Source: Polynucleobacter aenigmaticus (GTDB lineage Bacteria; Pseudomonadota; Gammaproteobacteria; Burkholderiales; Burkholderiaceae). From it: DNA of 64,000 bases. Positions 54,601 through 64,000 of this stretch are shown here, one piece after another (the first letter of the stretch is position 1; every line of letters starts with the position of its first letter). The DNA lies in assembly GCF_002206635.1 (NCBI RefSeq), contig NZ_NGUO01000002.1, forward strand, positions 248,001-312,000, read 5' to 3'. The position numbers were made by a program, and so were the translations under genes. Below the pieces are notes generated by a model. The model did not search any database and was not told the DNA's origin. It saw only the letters and a list, made by a program, of their open reading frames with translations.

Positions 54601-54996
54601 ATGAGTATCAGCGATCCAATCGCCGACATGTTGACAAGGATTCGTAATGCGCAAGCAGTACAGAAGCCTTTAGTCATGATGCCGTCGTCAAAAGTTAAAG
54701 TAGCTATTGCAAAAGTCTTGCAGGATGAAGGTTATATCGATAGTTTTGAAATCAAAGGTGAAGCAGCTAAGCCAGTGCTACACATTGAACTCAAATACTA
54801 TGCAGGCCGTCCTGTTATTGAGCGTATTGACCGTGTTTCAACACCAAGTCTACGTATCTATAAAGGCCGCCACGACATTCCTGAAGTCATGAATGGCTTG
54901 GGCATTGCAATTATTTCAACCCCACAAGGCGTAATGACAGACCGCAAAGCCCGTGCAAACGGCGTTGGTGGCGAAGTTATTTGCTACGTCGCGTAA
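54601..54996 (+). CDS. rpsH: 30S ribosomal protein S8
   Basis: 131-residue 16S-binding protein of the central domain. It starts [18 protein letters not shown] and ends in [26 protein letters not shown]. In E. coli S8 represses the spc operon at rplE. Confidence 0.97.
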   Translation: MSISDPIADMLTRIRNAQAVQKPLVMMPSSKVKVAIAKVLQDEGYIDSFEIKGEAAKPVLHIELKYYAGRPVIERIDRVSTPSLRIYKGRHDIPEVMNGLGIAIISTPQGVMTDRKARANGVGGEVICYVA

Positions 54997-55006
54997 GGAG
55001 AGAAAT

Positions 55007-55540
55007 ATGTCCCGCGTTGGTAAATCACCTATTCCAGTACCTAAGGGCGCTGAGATCAGCATCAACGGTGCAACTATTACTGTTAAAGGCCCATTAGGTA
55101 CTTTGACACATAATTTGCACCCTTCTGTTGGTTTGAAACAAGAAGATGGCGTATTGACAGTTGTTTTAAATAACAACTCACCAGAAGCTGGTGCACAGTC
55201 AGGTACAGCTCGTGCTTTAGTAAACAATATGGTTGTTGGCGTTACTACAGGCTTTGAGCGCAAGCTCAGCTTGGTAGGCGTTGGTTACCGTGCTGCTGCT
55301 CAAGGCGAATCATTGAAGTTGCAGTTAGGTTTCTCGCACGACATTATTTACAACCTGCCAGTGGGTGTAAAGGCTGAGACTCCAACTCAAACTGAAATTA
55401 TTATTAGAGGCTCCAACAAGCAGCAAGTTGGCCAGGTCGCAGCTGAAGTTCGCGCATACCGTTCACCAGAGCCATATAAAGGCAAAGGCGTTCGATACGT
55501 TGACGAAGTTGTGCATCTGAAAGAAACCAAGAAGAAGTAA
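55007..55540 (+). CDS. rplF: 50S ribosomal protein L6
   Basis: 177-residue two-domain protein near the sarcin-ricin loop. I start at ATG 55007 ([12 protein letters not shown]), which has AAGGAG 6 bases upstream; the frame extends upstream into rpsH, but that is not used. [14 protein letters not shown] is the C-terminal signature. Confidence 0.96.
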   Translation: MSRVGKSPIPVPKGAEISINGATITVKGPLGTLTHNLHPSVGLKQEDGVLTVVLNNNSPEAGAQSGTARALVNNMVVGVTTGFERKLSLVGVGYRAAAQGESLKLQLGFSHDIIYNLPVGVKAETPTQTEIIIRGSNKQQVGQVAAEVRAYRSPEPYKGKGVRYVDEVVHLKETKKK

Positions 55541-55553
55541 GCGAGATTAAAAA

Positions 55554-55907
55554 ATGAATAAAGACGAATCCAGACAAAGACGTGCTAGGCAGACTCGTAT
55601 TCGCATTGCCGAAGCATTGGCAAATCGCTTAACAGTTATCCGTAGCAATTCACATATTTCTGCACAGGTATATAGCCCTTGTGGAACCAAAGTTGTAGCA
55701 GCTGCTTCAACAATGGAAAAAGATTTGCGCCAGGCAATCAAAAACGGCGGAAACGCTGATGCTGCTAAACAAATCGGCAAGTTAGTTGCTGAGCGTGCTG
55801 TTAAAGCAGGCATTGTTGATGTTGCATTTGATCGCTCCGGTCATCGTTATCACGGCCGTATTAAGGCCTTAGCTGAAGCTGCGCGTGAAGCCGGCCTGAA
55901 GTTCTAA
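55554..55907 (+). CDS. rplR: 50S ribosomal protein L18
   Basis: 117-residue protein that binds 5S rRNA with L5. [24 protein letters not shown] at the start and [24 protein letters not shown] at the end are typical. Confidence 0.97.
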   Translation: MNKDESRQRRARQTRIRIAEALANRLTVIRSNSHISAQVYSPCGTKVVAAASTMEKDLRQAIKNGGNADAAKQIGKLVAERAVKAGIVDVAFDRSGHRYHGRIKALAEAAREAGLKF

Positions 55908-55925
55908 TAGGGTTTAGGAAAAAAC

Positions 55926-56444
55926 ATGGCAAAAATGCAAAACAAGATGCAAAACGAAGAGCGTGATGACGGTCTTCGCGAGAAGATGATTGCTGTTAAT
56001 CGTGTAACTAAAGTCGTTAAGGGTGGTCGTATTCTCGGCTTCGCTGCACTGACAGTAGTTGGCGATGGCGATGGTCGTATCGGTATGGGCAAGGGCAAAT
56101 CAAAAGAAGTTCCAGTTGCTGTTCAAAAGGCGATGGACGAAGCACGTCGCAAGATGATCAAAGTTACCTTACGTAAAGGTACTTTGCAACATACTGTTAC
56201 TGGACAACATGGCGCATCACGCGTTTTGATTTCTCCAGCTAAAGACGGTACAGGCATTATTGCTGGTGGGCCAATGCGCGCAATTTTTGATGTAATGGGC
56301 GTAACTAACGTAGTTGCTAAGTCACTTGGTTCTACCAACCCTTACAACTTGGTTCGTGCAACGATTAATGGTTTGAGCAAGATGAGCACTCCTGCTGAGA
56401 TTGCTGCTAAGCGCGGTAAGTCAGTTGAAGAGATTCTCGGCTAA
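55926..56444 (+). CDS. rpsE: 30S ribosomal protein S5
   Basis: 172-residue protein at the mRNA entry and decoding side. Central [30 protein letters not shown] and C-terminal [16 protein letters not shown] are conserved. The N terminus has a short Met/Gln-rich lead. Confidence 0.97.
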   Translation: MAKMQNKMQNEERDDGLREKMIAVNRVTKVVKGGRILGFAALTVVGDGDGRIGMGKGKSKEVPVAVQKAMDEARRKMIKVTLRKGTLQHTVTGQHGASRVLISPAKDGTGIIAGGPMRAIFDVMGVTNVVAKSLGSTNPYNLVRATINGLSKMSTPAEIAAKRGKSVEEILG

Positions 56445-56468
56445 GACCAAAAGATTAGGAATCTATAA

Positions 56469-56657
56469 ATGACAACAACTAACTCTAAAGTCAAACTGCA
56501 ATTAGTACGCAGCTTGATCGGCACACGCGAAAGCCACCGTGCAACTGTTCGCGGCCTGGGCCTGCGTCGTATCAATTCTGTATCAGAATTGGAAGATACG
56601 CCAGCTGTTCGCGGAATGATTAATAAAGTTTCTTATCTAGTTAAAGTCGTTGGCTAA
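56469..56657 (+). CDS. rpmD: 50S ribosomal protein L30
   Basis: 62-residue protein. [27 protein letters not shown] and the [10 protein letters not shown] end are characteristic. Sits between rpsE and rplO as in all spc operons. Confidence 0.95.
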   Translation: MTTTNSKVKLQLVRSLIGTRESHRATVRGLGLRRINSVSELEDTPAVRGMINKVSYLVKVVG

Positions 56658-56684
56658 TAACTAGCAAGTAAATAGGCGAAGAAT

Positions 56685-57125
56685 ATGCAACTCAATACAC
56701 TCAAACCCGCAGCGGGCTCCAATAAAAATCGTCGTCGCGTAGGTCGCGGCATCGGTTCCGGTCTTGGAAAAACAGCTGGTCGTGGTCACAAAGGTCAAAA
56801 GTCACGTTCAGGCGGATTCCACAAGGTTGGATTCGAGGGCGGTCAGATGCCTATGTATCGTCGTTTGCCAAAACGCGGTTTCGTGTCATTGACACGTCGT
56901 CACGTTGGTCAAATTACTTTGAACGATTTAGCAAAAATTAACTTGCCAGAAGTGGACTTGTTAGTTTTGAGAGCTCATGGTTTTGCTGGTGAGCAGATCA
57001 ATTCAGTAAAAGTTATTAAAACTGGTGAGCTCAGCATTGCTGTAACCCTCAAGGGCATCACAGCTACTGCAGGTGCAAAAGCAGCGATTGAAGCAGCTGG
57101 TGGCAAATTGGTTGATTTGGTTTAA
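56685..57125 (+). CDS. rplO: 50S ribosomal protein L15
   Basis: 146-residue late assembly protein. The Gly/Arg-rich N terminus ([26 protein letters not shown]) penetrates 23S rRNA; a globular C-terminal half follows. Eighteen bases before secY. Confidence 0.97.
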   Translation: MQLNTLKPAAGSNKNRRRVGRGIGSGLGKTAGRGHKGQKSRSGGFHKVGFEGGQMPMYRRLPKRGFVSLTRRHVGQITLNDLAKINLPEVDLLVLRAHGFAGEQINSVKVIKTGELSIAVTLKGITATAGAKAAIEAAGGKLVDLV

Positions 57126-57142
57126 TCGACTTTAAGTAAAAG

Positions 57143-58480
57143 ATGGCACTCTCACCTAAAAACACAGCAAATATTGCTCAACCAGGAAACAAGTTTGGCG
57201 AATTACGCCAACGCTTGATATTCCTGGTATTGGCATTGCTCGTGTTCCGCTTAGGTGCGCATATTCCTGTGCCAGGTATTGACCCAGACCAATTAGCTCA
57301 ACTGTTTTCAGGTCAAAAAGATGGTATTTTGGGAATGTTTAATTTGTTCTCAGGCGGCGCGTTATCCCGCTTTACCGTTTTTGCTTTAGGAATCATGCCG
57401 TACATTTCTGCATCGATCATCATGCAATTAATGACGATTGTTGTCCCTACATTGGAGTCTTTGAAAAAAGAAGGCCAAGCTGGACAGCGCAAGATTACTC
57501 AGTACACCCGTTACGGCACTGTTTTATTAGCAACATTCCAGGCATTGGGTATTTCCGTAGCTCTGCAAGCTCAACCAGGCTTGGTGATAAACCCAGGTTT
57601 GATGTTTGAATTGAATACTGTGGTAACTCTAGTAACCGGCACAATGTTCTTGATGTGGTTAGGCGAGCAAATTACTGAGCGTGGCCTAGGTAACGGTATC
57701 TCGATCATTATTTTCGGCGGCATTGTTTCTGGCCTGCCAACTGCAATCGGTAGTTTGCTCGAATTAGTGCGCACCGGTTCAATGAATATTCTCTCTGCAT
57801 TGCTAATCGTAGTGATATGTATTGCTGTGACTTATTTTGTAGTGTTTGTAGAGCGTGGCCAACGCCGTATTTTGGTGAACTACGCTAAGCGTCAAGTTGG
57901 CAACAAGGTCTATGGCGGTCAATCTTCCTACTTCCCATTGAAGTTGAACATGGCTGGCGTGATTCCTCCAATTTTTGCGTCATCTATTATTTTGTTTCCT
58001 GCAACGATTGCTGGCTGGTTTACATCGGGTGAGCCAACAAACATGTTTAGCAGAATTATTAAGGACTTGGCAGCTACATTAGCTCCAGGCCAGCCGGTTT
58101 ATACAATTTTGTATGCAGCTGCGATTATTTTCTTCTGCTTCTTCTATACAGCGTTAGTTTTCAATAGTCGTGAGACTGCGGATAACTTGAAAAAGAGCGG
58201 TGCCTTTGTTCCAGGCATTCGTCCTGGCGATCAGACAGGTCGTTATATCGACAAGATCTTGGTTCGATTGACATTGGCTGGTGCGGTTTATATGGTTTTA
58301 GTATGTTTGTTACCTGAATTCTTGGTGTTGAAGTACAACGTGCCATTCTATTTTGGCGGTACTTCCTTGTTGATTATTGTCGTTGTTGCAATGGATTTCA
58401 TGGCGCAAGTTCAGTCATTCGTAATGCAGCAACAGTATGGTTCTTTGATGAAAAAAGCTAACTTTAAGATGGGCGCTTAA
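57143..58480 (+). CDS. secY: Preprotein translocase subunit SecY
   Basis: 445-residue channel protein of the Sec translocon with ten membrane helices. [28 protein letters not shown], and the cytoplasmic loop with [13 protein letters not shown] are conserved. It pairs with SecE encoded upstream in this window. Confidence 0.97.
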   Translation: MALSPKNTANIAQPGNKFGELRQRLIFLVLALLVFRLGAHIPVPGIDPDQLAQLFSGQKDGILGMFNLFSGGALSRFTVFALGIMPYISASIIMQLMTIVVPTLESLKKEGQAGQRKITQYTRYGTVLLATFQALGISVALQAQPGLVINPGLMFELNTVVTLVTGTMFLMWLGEQITERGLGNGISIIIFGGIVSGLPTAIGSLLELVRTGSMNILSALLIVVICIAVTYFVVFVERGQRRILVNYAKRQVGNKVYGGQSSYFPLKLNMAGVIPPIFASSIILFPATIAGWFTSGEPTNMFSRIIKDLAATLAPGQPVYTILYAAAIIFFCFFYTALVFNSRETADNLKKSGAFVPGIRPGDQTGRYIDKILVRLTLAGAVYMVLVCLLPEFLVLKYNVPFYFGGTSLLIIVVVAMDFMAQVQSFVMQQQYGSLMKKANFKMGA

Positions 58481-58484
58481 CTGA

Positions 58485-58703
58485 ATGTCTAAAGACGATG
58501 TAATTCAGATGGCGGGAGAAATTATTGAGAATTTGCCGAACGCAATGTTTCGCGTAAAGCTAGAAAACGGACATGTGGTTCTAGGGCACATTTCTGGAAA
58601 GATGAGGATGCATTACATCCGCATATTGCCAGGAGATAAGGTGACGGTGGAGTTGACTCCATACGACCTAACCCGTGCCAGAATCATATTCCGAGCGAAG
58701 TAA
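58485..58703 (+). CDS. infA: Translation initiation factor IF-1
   Basis: 72-residue OB-fold factor that occupies the A site during initiation. [30 protein letters not shown] and [11 protein letters not shown] are typical. The start MSKDDVIQM matches the beta-type IF-1 encoded between secY and rpmJ. Confidence 0.96.
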   Translation: MSKDDVIQMAGEIIENLPNAMFRVKLENGHVVLGHISGKMRMHYIRILPGDKVTVELTPYDLTRARIIFRAK

Positions 58704-58737
58704 AGATTAAGTTGTACATATTTTTAAGAGGTGAGTT

Positions 58738-58854
58738 ATGAAAGTTTTAGCATCCGTTAAGTGTATTTGCAGAAATTGCAAGATCATTAAGCGCAAACGT
58801 GTTGTTCGCGTGATCTGTTCTTCAGACGCACGTCATAAGCAGCGTCAAGGCTGA
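58738..58854 (+). CDS. rpmJ: 50S ribosomal protein L36, zinc-binding form
   Basis: Only 38 residues, starting [15 protein letters not shown] and ending DARHKQRQG. Zinc ligands C11, C14, C27 and H33 are all present, so this is the C-plus form, in contrast to the zinc-free S14 in the same operon. AAGAGGTG precedes the ATG. It lies between infA and rpsM as in other Burkholderiales. Confidence 0.96.
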   Translation: MKVLASVKCICRNCKIIKRKRVVRVICSSDARHKQRQG

Positions 58855-58878
58855 TCTGGTTAATTAAGAGGAAATCTC

Positions 58879-59244
58879 ATGGCACGTATCGCTGGGGTAA
58901 ATATCCCAAATCATCAACACACTGTCATTGGTTTGACAGCAATTTTTGGCATTGGCACAACTCGTGCACGCAAAATTTGCCAGACCACAGGTGTTGCTAT
59001 CGACAAAAAAGTTAAAGATCTTACTGACGGTGACTTGGAAAAGTTACGTGATGAAGTAGGTAAATTCATTACTGAAGGTGACCTTCGTCGTGAAGTAACG
59101 ATGAGTATCAAGCGTTTGATGGACTTAGGCTGCTACCGCGGCGTACGTCATCGCAAAGGCTTGCCTGTACGTGGTCAACGCACCAAGACTAATGCGCGTA
59201 CCCGTAAGGGCCCACGTAAGTCTGGCGTGCAACTTAAGAAATAA
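58879..59244 (+). CDS. rpsM: 30S ribosomal protein S13
   Basis: 121-residue head protein that contacts P-site tRNA and L5. [19 protein letters not shown] at the N terminus and [17 protein letters not shown] at the C terminus are diagnostic. AGAGGAAA precedes ATG 58879. Confidence 0.97.
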   Translation: MARIAGVNIPNHQHTVIGLTAIFGIGTTRARKICQTTGVAIDKKVKDLTDGDLEKLRDEVGKFITEGDLRREVTMSIKRLMDLGCYRGVRHRKGLPVRGQRTKTNARTRKGPRKSGVQLKK

Positions 59245-59262
59245 TCAAGAAAGTTTATTGAC

Positions 59263-59670
59263 ATGGCAAAACAACAATCCGCTTCCGCAGCTTCACAGCG
59301 CGCACGCAAGAAGGTTAAAAAGAACGTTGCTGACGGTATTGCACACGTTCACGCTTCTTTTAATAACACCATTATTACGATCACTGATCGTCAAGGAAAT
59401 GCGCTTTCATGGGCAACTTCTGGCGGCCAAGGTTTTAAAGGTTCACGTAAATCAACACCTTTTGCTGCTCAGGTAGCTGCAGAAGTAGCCGGTAAAGCTG
59501 CTGTTGAATGCGGAATCAAGAACTTGGAAGTTCAGATCAAGGGTCCAGGCCCAGGTCGTGAATCAGCAGTTCGTGCATTGAATTCATTGGGTATCAAGAT
59601 CACTGAGATTCAAGACGTAACTCCAGTTCCGCATAATGGTTGCCGTCCTCCTAAGCGTCGTCGTATTTAA
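59263..59670 (+). CDS. rpsK: 30S ribosomal protein S11
   Basis: 135-residue platform protein near the E-site codon. [20 protein letters not shown] and [17 protein letters not shown] with the [13 protein letters not shown] end identify it. Confidence 0.97.
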   Translation: MAKQQSASAASQRARKKVKKNVADGIAHVHASFNNTIITITDRQGNALSWATSGGQGFKGSRKSTPFAAQVAAEVAGKAAVECGIKNLEVQIKGPGPGRESAVRALNSLGIKITEIQDVTPVPHNGCRPPKRRRI

Positions 59671-59720
59671 GCTGGGAAGTTGGTAGTACAAGTTTTAGTA
59701 GTTTTTTATTAAAGCCCACT

Positions 59721-59762
59721 GTTCACCTGATTTAAAAGGTGAACTCACCGTCAGTCGTGAGA
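59721..59762 (+). other. Two consecutive hairpins upstream of rpsD
   Basis: GTTCACCT / AGGTGAAC (59721-59728, 59737-59744) and CTCAC / GTGAG (59745-59749, 59758-59762) stand back to back in the 116-base rpsK-rpsD gap, the only large gap within the alpha operon. They may form part of an S4-responsive site. Confidence 0.5.
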
Positions 59763-59786
59763 CTGCGGCAAAGAAAGGAAAGCATC

Positions 59787-60410
59787 GTGGCACGTTACTT
59801 AGGGCCTAAGGCCAAATTAGCCCGTCGGGAAGGTACCGACTTATTTTTAAAGAGCGCACGTCGCGCCCTGTCAGACAAGTGCAAGTTAGATACTAAGCCT
59901 GGTCAACATGGCCGTACATCTGGCTCAAGAACATCTGATTACGGTAATCAATTGCGTGAAAAGCAAAAGGTTAAGCGTATGTACGGAATTTTAGAGCGTC
60001 AGTTCCGTCGTTACTTCGCAGAAGCTGAGCGTCGTAAGGGCAATACTGGCTCAACATTGCTCCAGTTGTTGGAATCACGCCTTGATAACGTTGTTTATCG
60101 TATGGGCTTCGGTTCTACTCGTGCTGAAGCGCGTCAATTGGTTTCCCATTGTGCAATTTTGCTAAATGGTAGCCCAGTAAATATTCCATCTATTCAGGTT
60201 AAGCCTGGTGATGTAGTTGCGATTCGTGAAAAAGCGAAGAAGCAAACTCGTATTTCAGAATCACTCAATTTGGTTCAGCAGATGGCAGCAGTTGGCTGGG
60301 TATCAGTCGATGCAGCGAAGCTGGAGGGAACATTTAAGCAAGTGCCTGACCGTGAAGACATTAGCGGCGAAATTAATGAAAGTTTGATCGTTGAATTGTA
60401 TTCACGCTAA
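59787..60410 (+). CDS. rpsD: 30S ribosomal protein S4
   Basis: 207-residue primary assembly protein. I start at GTG 59787 ([20 protein letters not shown]), with AAAGGAAA upstream; the in-frame extension is the structured gap. The S4 RNA-binding domain begins near [21 protein letters not shown]4 represses the alpha operon in E. coli. Confidence 0.96.
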   Translation: MARYLGPKAKLARREGTDLFLKSARRALSDKCKLDTKPGQHGRTSGSRTSDYGNQLREKQKVKRMYGILERQFRRYFAEAERRKGNTGSTLLQLLESRLDNVVYRMGFGSTRAEARQLVSHCAILLNGSPVNIPSIQVKPGDVVAIREKAKKQTRISESLNLVQQMAAVGWVSVDAAKLEGTFKQVPDREDISGEINESLIVELYSR

Positions 60411-60433
60411 TTAGGCACTCTCAAGGAAAAAAT

Positions 60434-61414
60434 ATGCAAACAAATTTGCTCAAGCCAAAAATTATTTCTGTTGAAGCGCTTACCGCCAACCAAGCTAAGG
60501 TTGTTATGGAGCCGTTCGAGCGTGGCTATGGCCACACACTCGGCAACGCATTACGTCGTGTTTTGTTGTCCTCGATGGTTGGTTATGCACCAACTGAAGT
60601 TGCAATCGCAGGCGTTGTTCATGAGTACTCCACATTAGATGGCGTTCAAGAGGATGTAGTTAACCTCTTGTTGAACCTCAAAGGTATCGTATTCAAGTTG
60701 CAGTCACGTGATGAAGTAACTATCAATTTGCGTAAAGAAGGTCCAGGCGTTGTTACAGCAAAAGATATCGACTTGCCACATGACGTAGAAATCATTAACC
60801 CGGATCACGTTATCGCTCACTTGTCTGCTGGTGGCAAGTTGGATATGCAGATCAAGGTTGAAAAAGGCCGTGGCTATGTACCAGGCAATATGCGTCAATA
60901 CCACGACGAAGCTACCAAGATTATTGGCCGCATCGTGTTGGATGCCTCATTTAGCCCAGTTAGCCGTGTTAGCTACGCTGTTGAGTCTGCTCGTGTAGAG
61001 CAACGTACCGATCTCGATCGTCTCGTAATGACCATCGAAACAAACGGTGTGTTGTCCCCAGAAGAAGCAATTCGTCAGGCAGCTACCATTTTGGTTGATC
61101 AGTTAGTTGTATTCGCAGCCCTCGAAAGCAGCGAAATTTCTGGTGATCTCGCACCAAGCCGCTCTTCAATGGTTGATCCAATGTTGATGCGTCCAGTTGA
61201 TGATCTCGAACTCACAGTTCGCTCTGCTAACTGCTTGAAGGCTGAGAACATTTATTACATTGGTGACTTGATTCAACGTACAGAGAATGAATTGTTGAAG
61301 ACGCCTAATTTAGGTCGCAAGTCTTTGAATGAAATCAAAGATGTATTGGCGGCTCGTGGCTTAAGTCTTGGTATGAAACTCGAAAGCTGGCCTCCAGCTA
61401 ACCTCGAGAAATAA
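60434..61414 (+). CDS. rpoA: DNA-directed RNA polymerase subunit alpha
   Basis: 326-residue subunit. The N-terminal dimerisation domain has [19 protein letters not shown], and the C-terminal domain has [20 protein letters not shown] with the arginine that contacts UP elements. This fits the AT-rich region upstream of the rRNA promoter in this window. Confidence 0.98.
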   Translation: MQTNLLKPKIISVEALTANQAKVVMEPFERGYGHTLGNALRRVLLSSMVGYAPTEVAIAGVVHEYSTLDGVQEDVVNLLLNLKGIVFKLQSRDEVTINLRKEGPGVVTAKDIDLPHDVEIINPDHVIAHLSAGGKLDMQIKVEKGRGYVPGNMRQYHDEATKIIGRIVLDASFSPVSRVSYAVESARVEQRTDLDRLVMTIETNGVLSPEEAIRQAATILVDQLVVFAALESSEISGDLAPSRSSMVDPMLMRPVDDLELTVRSANCLKAENIYYIGDLIQRTENELLKTPNLGRKSLNEIKDVLAARGLSLGMKLESWPPANLEK

Positions 61415-61430
61415 TTAGAAAGGAAGCACC

Positions 61431-61823
61431 ATGCGTCACGGAAACGGATTACGCAAACTAAACAGAACATCATCACATCGCCTAGCGATGCTGCGCAACA
61501 TGTCCAATTCTCTTTTGGAGCACGAAGTGATTAAAACCACTTTGCCAAAAGCAAAAGAATTGCGCATGGTTGTTGAGCCCTTGATTACCTTAGGTAAAAA
61601 AGATTGCTTAGCAAATCGTCGCTTAGCATTCAATCGCACACGTGATCGCGATATCGTGACCAAACTCTTTACAGAGCTCGGCCCACGTTATGCAACTCGT
61701 CCGGGTGGCTACCTTCGTATTTTGAAGTTCGGCTTCCGTCATGGCGATAATGCGCCAATGGCTTTGGTTGAGTTGCTTGATCGTCCAGAAGTTGATGAAA
61801 CAGTAATAGCTGAAGAGGCTTAA
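61431..61823 (+). CDS. rplQ: 50S ribosomal protein L17
   Basis: 130-residue protein near the tunnel exit. It starts [24 protein letters not shown] and includes [20 protein letters not shown]. Last gene of the alpha operon, followed by a terminator. Confidence 0.97.
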   Translation: MRHGNGLRKLNRTSSHRLAMLRNMSNSLLEHEVIKTTLPKAKELRMVVEPLITLGKKDCLANRRLAFNRTRDRDIVTKLFTELGPRYATRPGGYLRILKFGFRHGDNAPMALVELLDRPEVDETVIAEEA

Positions 61824-61839
61824 GCCCTTTAGCAAGATT

Positions 61840-61867
61840 AAAAGCCAGGCTTCGGTCTGGCTTTTTT
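61840..61867 (+). terminator. Terminator of the alpha operon
   Basis: GCCAGGC (61844-61850), TTCG loop, GTCTGGC (61855-61861) and T6, with matching A residues ahead of the stem. The UUCG tetraloop makes it very stable. Confidence 0.93.
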
Positions 61868-61891
61868 CATTTTTACGGTTATAAATACAGA

Positions 61892-62224
61892 ATGACTATG
61901 AATCCATCTTCTGAATTGCTCCTTGTGGTGACTAGCTTCCCCAAGCTAGAGGATGCTCAAGCCATGGCTCGCAAACTCGTTGAGAATCGCTTAGCAGCAT
62001 GCGTGCAAATACAGGAAGGCATTCATTCCATTTATCACTGGGACGGTAAGGTATGCGAAGAGAAAGAGGTGCTGCTGTCTGCCAAGACGGTGGCAGATAA
62101 GTGGCTTGAAATATCTGATTTTATTAAAAGCCATCATCCTTACGATCTTCCAGAAGTTCTTGGATTTCATCCTGAAAAATACGAAGAGCAATATGGCAAA
62201 TGGGTGCAAGCGGAGGTAAAGTGA
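61892..62224 (+). CDS. cutA: CutA-type divalent cation tolerance protein
   Basis: 110-residue trimeric PII-like protein linked to copper tolerance in E. coli. LVVTSFPKLEDAQAMARKLVENRLAACVQ, SIYHWDGKVCEEKEVLLSAKT and HPYDLPEVLGF are the family signatures. ATG 61898 is an alternative start. Its stop overlaps the presumed GTG start of dsbD by GTGA, so the two are coupled. Confidence 0.94.
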   Translation: MTMNPSSELLLVVTSFPKLEDAQAMARKLVENRLAACVQIQEGIHSIYHWDGKVCEEKEVLLSAKTVADKWLEISDFIKSHHPYDLPEVLGFHPEKYEEQYGKWVQAEVK

Positions 62225-63900
62225 TTGCCATGAGATTCATCACAAAACTTCTTCCGCTAATTGCAGCATTTCTTCTTGTGCTTGGCAATGCTGTTGCCGC
62301 ACCAGAATTTCTTCCGCCTGAAAAAGCTTTCCAAGCTGAGGCGACTTGGGCGCCAATTACCAATGATATCGAGCTAGAGATATCCCCAGCAAAGGGATAT
62401 TACATTTATCAACAATCCCTACATTTGAAAATGGGCACGCAAGCCAATAAATTAGGGCTTGTGAAGACTTCACTACCGGCTGGCATTGAAAAGTTTGATG
62501 AGACTTTTCAAAAGAAGATGCAAATCTACAAGCAAGCATTTCTCATTACCCTAGATAAGAAGGCTGAACTCGGTAAGCCAGTGTATGTAGAGTTGGAGCT
62601 GCAAGGATGCGCTGAAGCTGGCATTTGTTATCCACCAATGACCCTAAAGTTTTTGCTTGCCGGACCTGGAGTAAAAGCAGGGCCTATTCCTGAGGTTTTG
62701 GATGGAGCCAACAATGCATCGCCAAAAGAACAATTTAGCTTGATGGATATATGGCGTGAACGTGATGATGTCAATGCTATTGGCCGATTCTTGGAGGGGA
62801 CTCCAACGGGCTATTTATTTATAGCATTCTTTATTTTGGGTTTGGCTCTGGCTTTCACGCCTTGTGTACTGCCTATGCTTCCCATTCTGTCGAGCGTGGT
62901 CTTTGGAACTCAAGGCAATAAATCTATCAGCAAGGGCCGTGCAAGCCTCTTAGCGGTAGCTTATGTACTTGGTATGGCCTCTGTATACGCTCTTGCTGGG
63001 GTGTTGATGGCTGCGCTTGGTGGAAGTGTGCAAAGAGCCTTGCAGAGCCCCATAGCCCTTAGCGGATTTGCATTGCTGCTATTGGGTCTATCTGGAAGCC
63101 TGTTTGGCTTATATGATCTTCGATTGCCGCAGTCATGGCATCAGCAGATTGATCGACTTGCAGGACGCCATCAAGGCGGGAGCATTGCCGGTGCTTTTGC
63201 CTTAGGCGGTATATCCACTCTGGTTGCTAGTCCTTGCATTACAGCCCCATTAGCCGGGGTACTCGCATTTATTGCTCAAACAGGCTCAATGAGTTTAGGC
63301 GCAGGATTGTTGTTCGTCATGGCCTTAGGAATGGGCTTGCCTCTGCTGTTTATTGCCATCGAGGCACGCATCTTGATTCCTTCAACTGGTATCTGGATGG
63401 TTTGGTTGCAAAGAACACTAGGTGTTTTGTTGGTAGCAACAGCTGCGTGGATAGCTTCTCCATTGATTCAGGGTGGAAGTGGTGGATCTAGCAATATCGC
63501 TACTAATGGCCAAGGTCAGCACCAGATTGGCGATGCTCGGTTTTCTGTTATTGAGTCTAATGCGCAGTTAGACCAATTTTTAGCACAAGCAAAAGAACAG
63601 AAAAAATTAGTTTTGTTAGATTTTTATGCAGACTGGTGCATCTCTTGCAAGGAGATGGAGGTGAATACCTTTGCTAATTCTGAAGTGAATCGAGACTTAC
63701 AGAATTTCGTTTTGTTGCAGGCGGATGTAACAAAAAACAGTGCTGATAATCAGGCCTTGCTCAAGCGCTTTGGTTTATTCGGGCCGCCTGGCATTCTGTT
63801 TTTTGATCTCAACTCAATTGAGCAAAAAGATCAGCGTGTGATTGGTTATATGCCACCACAACGTTTTTCTGAGCGCCTGAAAAAAGCCTTAGGCAACTAA
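62221..63900 (+). CDS. dsbD: Thiol:disulfide interchange protein DsbD
   Basis: Inner membrane protein that moves electrons from cytoplasmic thioredoxin to periplasmic thiol partners. A signal peptide leads an N-terminal domain with the cysteine pair in CAEAGICYPP. The membrane domain follows, with cysteines in FTPCVLPM and ASPCITAP, then a C-terminal thioredoxin domain with DWCISC. The start is either GTG 62221 (GGAGGT 3 bases upstream, overlapping the cutA stop) or ATG 62230; I choose the GTG. With cutA it forms the familiar cutA-dsbD pair. Confidence 0.94.
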   Translation: MIAMRFITKLLPLIAAFLLVLGNAVAAPEFLPPEKAFQAEATWAPITNDIELEISPAKGYYIYQQSLHLKMGTQANKLGLVKTSLPAGIEKFDETFQKKMQIYKQAFLITLDKKAELGKPVYVELELQGCAEAGICYPPMTLKFLLAGPGVKAGPIPEVLDGANNASPKEQFSLMDIWRERDDVNAIGRFLEGTPTGYLFIAFFILGLALAFTPCVLPMLPILSSVVFGTQGNKSISKGRASLLAVAYVLGMASVYALAGVLMAALGGSVQRALQSPIALSGFALLLLGLSGSLFGLYDLRLPQSWHQQIDRLAGRHQGGSIAGAFALGGISTLVASPCITAPLAGVLAFIAQTGSMSLGAGLLFVMALGMGLPLLFIAIEARILIPSTGIWMVWLQRTLGVLLVATAAWIASPLIQGGSGGSSNIATNGQGQHQIGDARFSVIESNAQLDQFLAQAKEQKKLVLLDFYADWCISCKEMEVNTFANSEVNRDLQNFVLLQADVTKNSADNQALLKRFGLFGPPGILFFDLNSIEQKDQRVIGYMPPQRFSERLKKALGN

Positions 63901-64000
63901 TTGCGGGTATCCGAGTTCTGTGATTGGCGGACTGTTATGCATCCAAGCTGCATCTTTAATAATCGGAGTAATTCTTGCAAAAACTAATTCAAGACGTACT
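63889..64000 (-). CDS. C-terminal end of a convergent gene, product unknown
   Basis: On the minus strand a frame is open from the window edge to a TAA at 63889-63891, giving 36 residues that end WMHNSPPITELGYPQLVA. It overlaps the 3' end of dsbD by 12 bases. The fragment is too short to name; coding is likely because no other gene fits the last 100 bases and the composition looks protein-like. Confidence 0.4.
   Translation of the reverse strand, partial: VRLELVFARITPIIKDAAWMHNSPPITELGYPQLVA

Overview
The window looks like a betaproteobacterial chromosome of the Burkholderiaceae, and the best fit is Polynucleobacter (small freshwater bacteria of moderate to low GC). The grounds are Burkholderia/Ralstonia-like protein sequences, an mnmG-rsmG-parA-parB-atp-hemE-priA order, and the tRNA-Tyr/Gly/Thr-tuf-tRNA-Trp-secE-nusG order. 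This was judged from the sequence alone; no database was searched. Genes are dense, and nearly all highly expressed ones lie on the + strand.

Region 1 (1-14741) is typical of the neighbourhood of a replication origin. It holds a 5'-truncated mnmG with a perfect parS site inside it, rsmG, parA, parB, the complete F-type ATP synthase operon atpIBEFHAGDC, hemE and priA. The hemE-priA gap is AT-rich and holds a small cluster of DnaA-box-like sequences.

Region 2 (14738-23291) is mixed in strand and function. It holds gcvH, a glyoxalase-II-like hydrolase, a small zinc-ribbon protein, a membrane fatty acid desaturase, two c-type cytochrome genes (one frameshifted at an A8 run), rsmI, a diaA-type SIS protein, a dolP-type BON lipoprotein and a GNAT acetyltransferase. 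A 1.9-kb insert lies against tRNA-Arg(CCG), between a copy of the tRNA 3' end and the intact tRNA. It carries an HTH regulator, a nucleotidyltransferase-fold protein and an unknown small protein, and looks like a toxin-antitoxin or defence cassette.

Region 3 (23292-28962) is a full rRNA operon: promoter, boxA leader, 16S, tRNA-Ile, tRNA-Ala, second boxA, 23S, 5S and terminator. Long complementary processing stems are visible around both large rRNAs.

Region 4 (28995-61867) is the transcription and translation supercluster: tRNA-Tyr, -Gly, -Thr, tuf, tRNA-Trp, secE, nusG, rplKAJL, rpoBC, rpsL, rpsG, fusA, a second identical tuf, then the S10, spc and alpha operons through rplQ. Its interest lies mostly in the leaders: an intrinsic-terminator-like hairpin abutting the rplJ ribosome binding site, competing hairpins between rplL and rpoB, a terminator overlapping a promoter between rpsQ and rplN, and two boxA-like motifs in front of rpsJ, which encodes the boxA-binding factor S10/NusE.

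Region 5 (61892-64000) holds cutA, dsbD and the C-terminal end of a convergent gene that runs off the window. I saw no CRISPR array, insertion sequence, integrase or prophage.
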